From assembly GCA_013322215.1 (NCBI GenBank), contig JAAMEZ010000006.1, forward strand, positions 186,001-250,000: DNA of 64,000 nt, in the 5' to 3' direction. The stretch comes from Martinezella rhizogenes (GTDB lineage: Bacteria; Pseudomonadota; Alphaproteobacteria; Rhizobiales; Rhizobiaceae). The notes beneath the pieces were generated by a model. It was not told where the DNA came from. It saw nothing but the letters and a program-made list of their open reading frames with translations, and ran no database searches. Positions within the stretch are counted from its first letter, which is position 1, and each line of letters starts with the position of its first letter. Shown here piece by piece: positions 62,706-64,000 of the stretch. Position numbers and translations under genes: made by a program.

Positions 62706-64000
62706 GCATCAGAAGAAAAAGCTGGCCATAATCATCGAAGTCGATAGCTTCATCGGCGACATAATCCAACATCTGTCAAAGACCTACGAAGTCATGGCCA
62801 TACAGCCAAAGACTTTCAAGGAGATCGAGACGGCTGTGGAATGGGCCGACATCGTCTGGTTCGAATTCTGCAACGAGCTCTTCGTCCATGCGATCAACCA
62901 GAACATCAAGCGGCGCGGCAAGCGTGTCATCGCGCGCTGGCATCGCTTCGAGATCGTGGAATCGAATTTTCCCGATCGCATCGATTTCGGCGCCATCGAC
63001 GATCTGATTCTGGTGTCTCATGACATGCTGCGTGTCCTGAAACTCAGGGCACCCCAGGTCACCCAGAAGACCCGTACCCACGTCGTGTGGAACGGCCTCA
63101 ATCTCGACAAGTTCAAGCCGATCCCTTCGCTCGACAAGAAGAAGATCGCCTGGGCCGCCAAGCCCTTTATGCGCAAGAACCAGCCGCTGTTCCTGCAAGT
63201 CATGCACTCGCTGGTGAAGCGCGATCCTTCCTACACGCTGCATGTGGCCGGCGAACACGAAGAGTTCGTCATGATGCCGTACCTGAAGCGCACGACGGAA
63301 AAGCTCGGTCTCACCCGCAACGTCTTCTTCCATGGCTGGCAGCGCAACATGCCGGCCTTCCTTGCCGACAAGGGCGTGATACTGTCGACCTCGGTGCATG
63401 AAAGCTTCGGTTACAATATCGCCGAAGCCATGGCTATCGGTGCCCTACCGGTGGTCCATGATTATCCCGGTGCGGAAGAATTCTGGCCCGACGAAATCCG
63501 CTTCTCGTCGGTGGATGAGGCCGTCGAAAAGATCATTGCCGGTCAGACCCATCAATGGACGCAATATGTCCACGAGAAATTCCCTCTCGCCAGGCAGCTG
63601 CGCGAACTCGATATCGTCATGGGCGATCGGGTACCCGAAGTCGCAAAACCCGTGAATTGGGCATCGCTGGAACAGCAGGCGGGTTCAAATATGAAGCGGC
63701 CCGTCCCGCTTTGGCTGGCTCAGCGGCCAGCACCCGCACAGCAGGTTCAACAGCCCGCGGCGCCTATTCCGCAGGCCATATCGGTGCAGCAGGTTCGCGA
63801 AGCCATGCCGGTTGCCGAGGTGGCGATGCAGCCGATGCCGCAGCCCTATCCGACACAGCCGCACCCCATCCCGGCACCATCCGTGGAACGGCTTGCTCCC
63901 GTTACGCCGCTGGAACAGCCGATCCGGCGATCGGAAGCTGCGCCTTCCTTTGACTCCACCGGCTATTGGGAGGGCCGTTATCGCAATGGTGGCAACTCGG
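62706..64000 (+). CDS. Glycosyltransferase (GT4-like) fused to a probable methyltransferase domain (3' end outside)
   Basis: 431 codons visible, frame open at the window edge. Residues 1-310 form a GT-B-type glycosyltransferase: KLAIIIEVDSFIGDIIQHL, HVVWNGLNLDKFKPIPSLDK, VFFHGWQRNMPAFLADKGVILSTSVHESFGYNIAEAMAIGALPVV, whose ESFG...E is the nucleotide-sugar diphosphate motif (long motif abbreviated). A Pro/Gln-rich linker (about 335-410) leads into FDSTGYWEGRYRNGGNS, the usual opening of class I SAM methyltransferases. The protein would thus glycosylate and methylate a surface glycan; the second activity depends on sequence not shown. RBS is weak (GCAGAAG). Confidence 0.82.

Overview
The window is about 64 kb of high-GC chromosomal DNA from an alphaproteobacterium of the Rhizobium/Agrobacterium/Sinorhizobium group (Hyphomicrobiales). 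This rests on three things: a very-long-chain fatty acid locus for lipid A (acpXL-fabZ-fabF-fabF-adh-lpxXL), aerobic-type cobalamin genes, and Zur-type zinc genes, all arranged as is typical of rhizobial chromosomes. No insertion sequence, prophage, CRISPR array, tRNA or rRNA gene was seen. Gene density is high and many neighbours share ATGA stop/start overlaps.

Layout. 1-3.6 kb: end of a GNAT gene, folC, and a quinone-oxidoreductase-like dehydrogenase divergent from an HxlR regulator. 3.6-8.5 kb: a YadG/YadH-like ABC exporter, a small membrane protein, an extensin-like lipoprotein, a hotdog thioesterase and a membrane protein. 8.6-13 kb: two Sel1-repeat secreted proteins, an RDD membrane protein and a small secreted protein. 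13-23.3 kb: an MFS transporter, an extended uvrB, an SRPBCC protein, an adenylate cyclase, a nucleoside deaminase, a cold-shock gene, dusA, an FAH-family hydrolase and a gamma-carbonic anhydrase. 23.3-28 kb: the zinc regulon (zur-znuB-znuC divergent from znuA, then a CobW-family GTPase and a translationally coupled small Cys-rich ORF) with recognisable Zur-box palindromes. 28-34.4 kb: a PAS protein, then the lipid A very-long-chain fatty acid operon. 34.6-41.1 kb: an L,D-transpeptidase and the cobalamin genes cobD, cobC, cobB, cobA and cobE, with a nucleoside hydrolase between cobE and cobA. 41.2-43.3 kb: a TauE/SafE exporter, a SnoaL-like protein and an XRE regulator. 43.3-50.7 kb: a second cobalamin operon, cobP-cobW-cobN-(DMSP-lyase-like cupin)-cobO, led by a cobalamin riboswitch. 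50.9-54.2 kb: a ClC channel with CBS domains, then cobQ. 55.4-59.8 kb: a betaine/choline ABC transporter followed by betaine-homocysteine methyltransferase. 59.9-64 kb: UDP-galactopyranose mutase, a DUF707 protein and a glycosyltransferase that runs off the window into an apparent methyltransferase domain.

How the genes work together. The cob genes cover corrin-ring amidation, cobalt insertion, adenosylation and nucleotide-loop assembly. The betaine transporter and BHMT link osmolyte uptake to methionine synthesis. The znu/zur/GTPase block handles zinc starvation. The acpXL block makes and attaches the long secondary acyl chain of rhizobial lipid A.

Most notable observations: (1) one of the two fabF-like proteins of the acpXL locus has lost the catalytic Cys and one His, suggesting a ketosynthase/chain-length-factor-like pair; (2) cobN carries an in-frame inverted pair of palindromic repeats of about 183 bp; (3) a DMSP-lyase-family cupin is embedded, with overlaps on both sides, between cobN and cobO; (4) a 60-residue CHCxxC ORF is coupled to the Zur-box GTPase gene; (5) a strong orphan terminator and a 47-codon ORF point to unannotated small transcripts.
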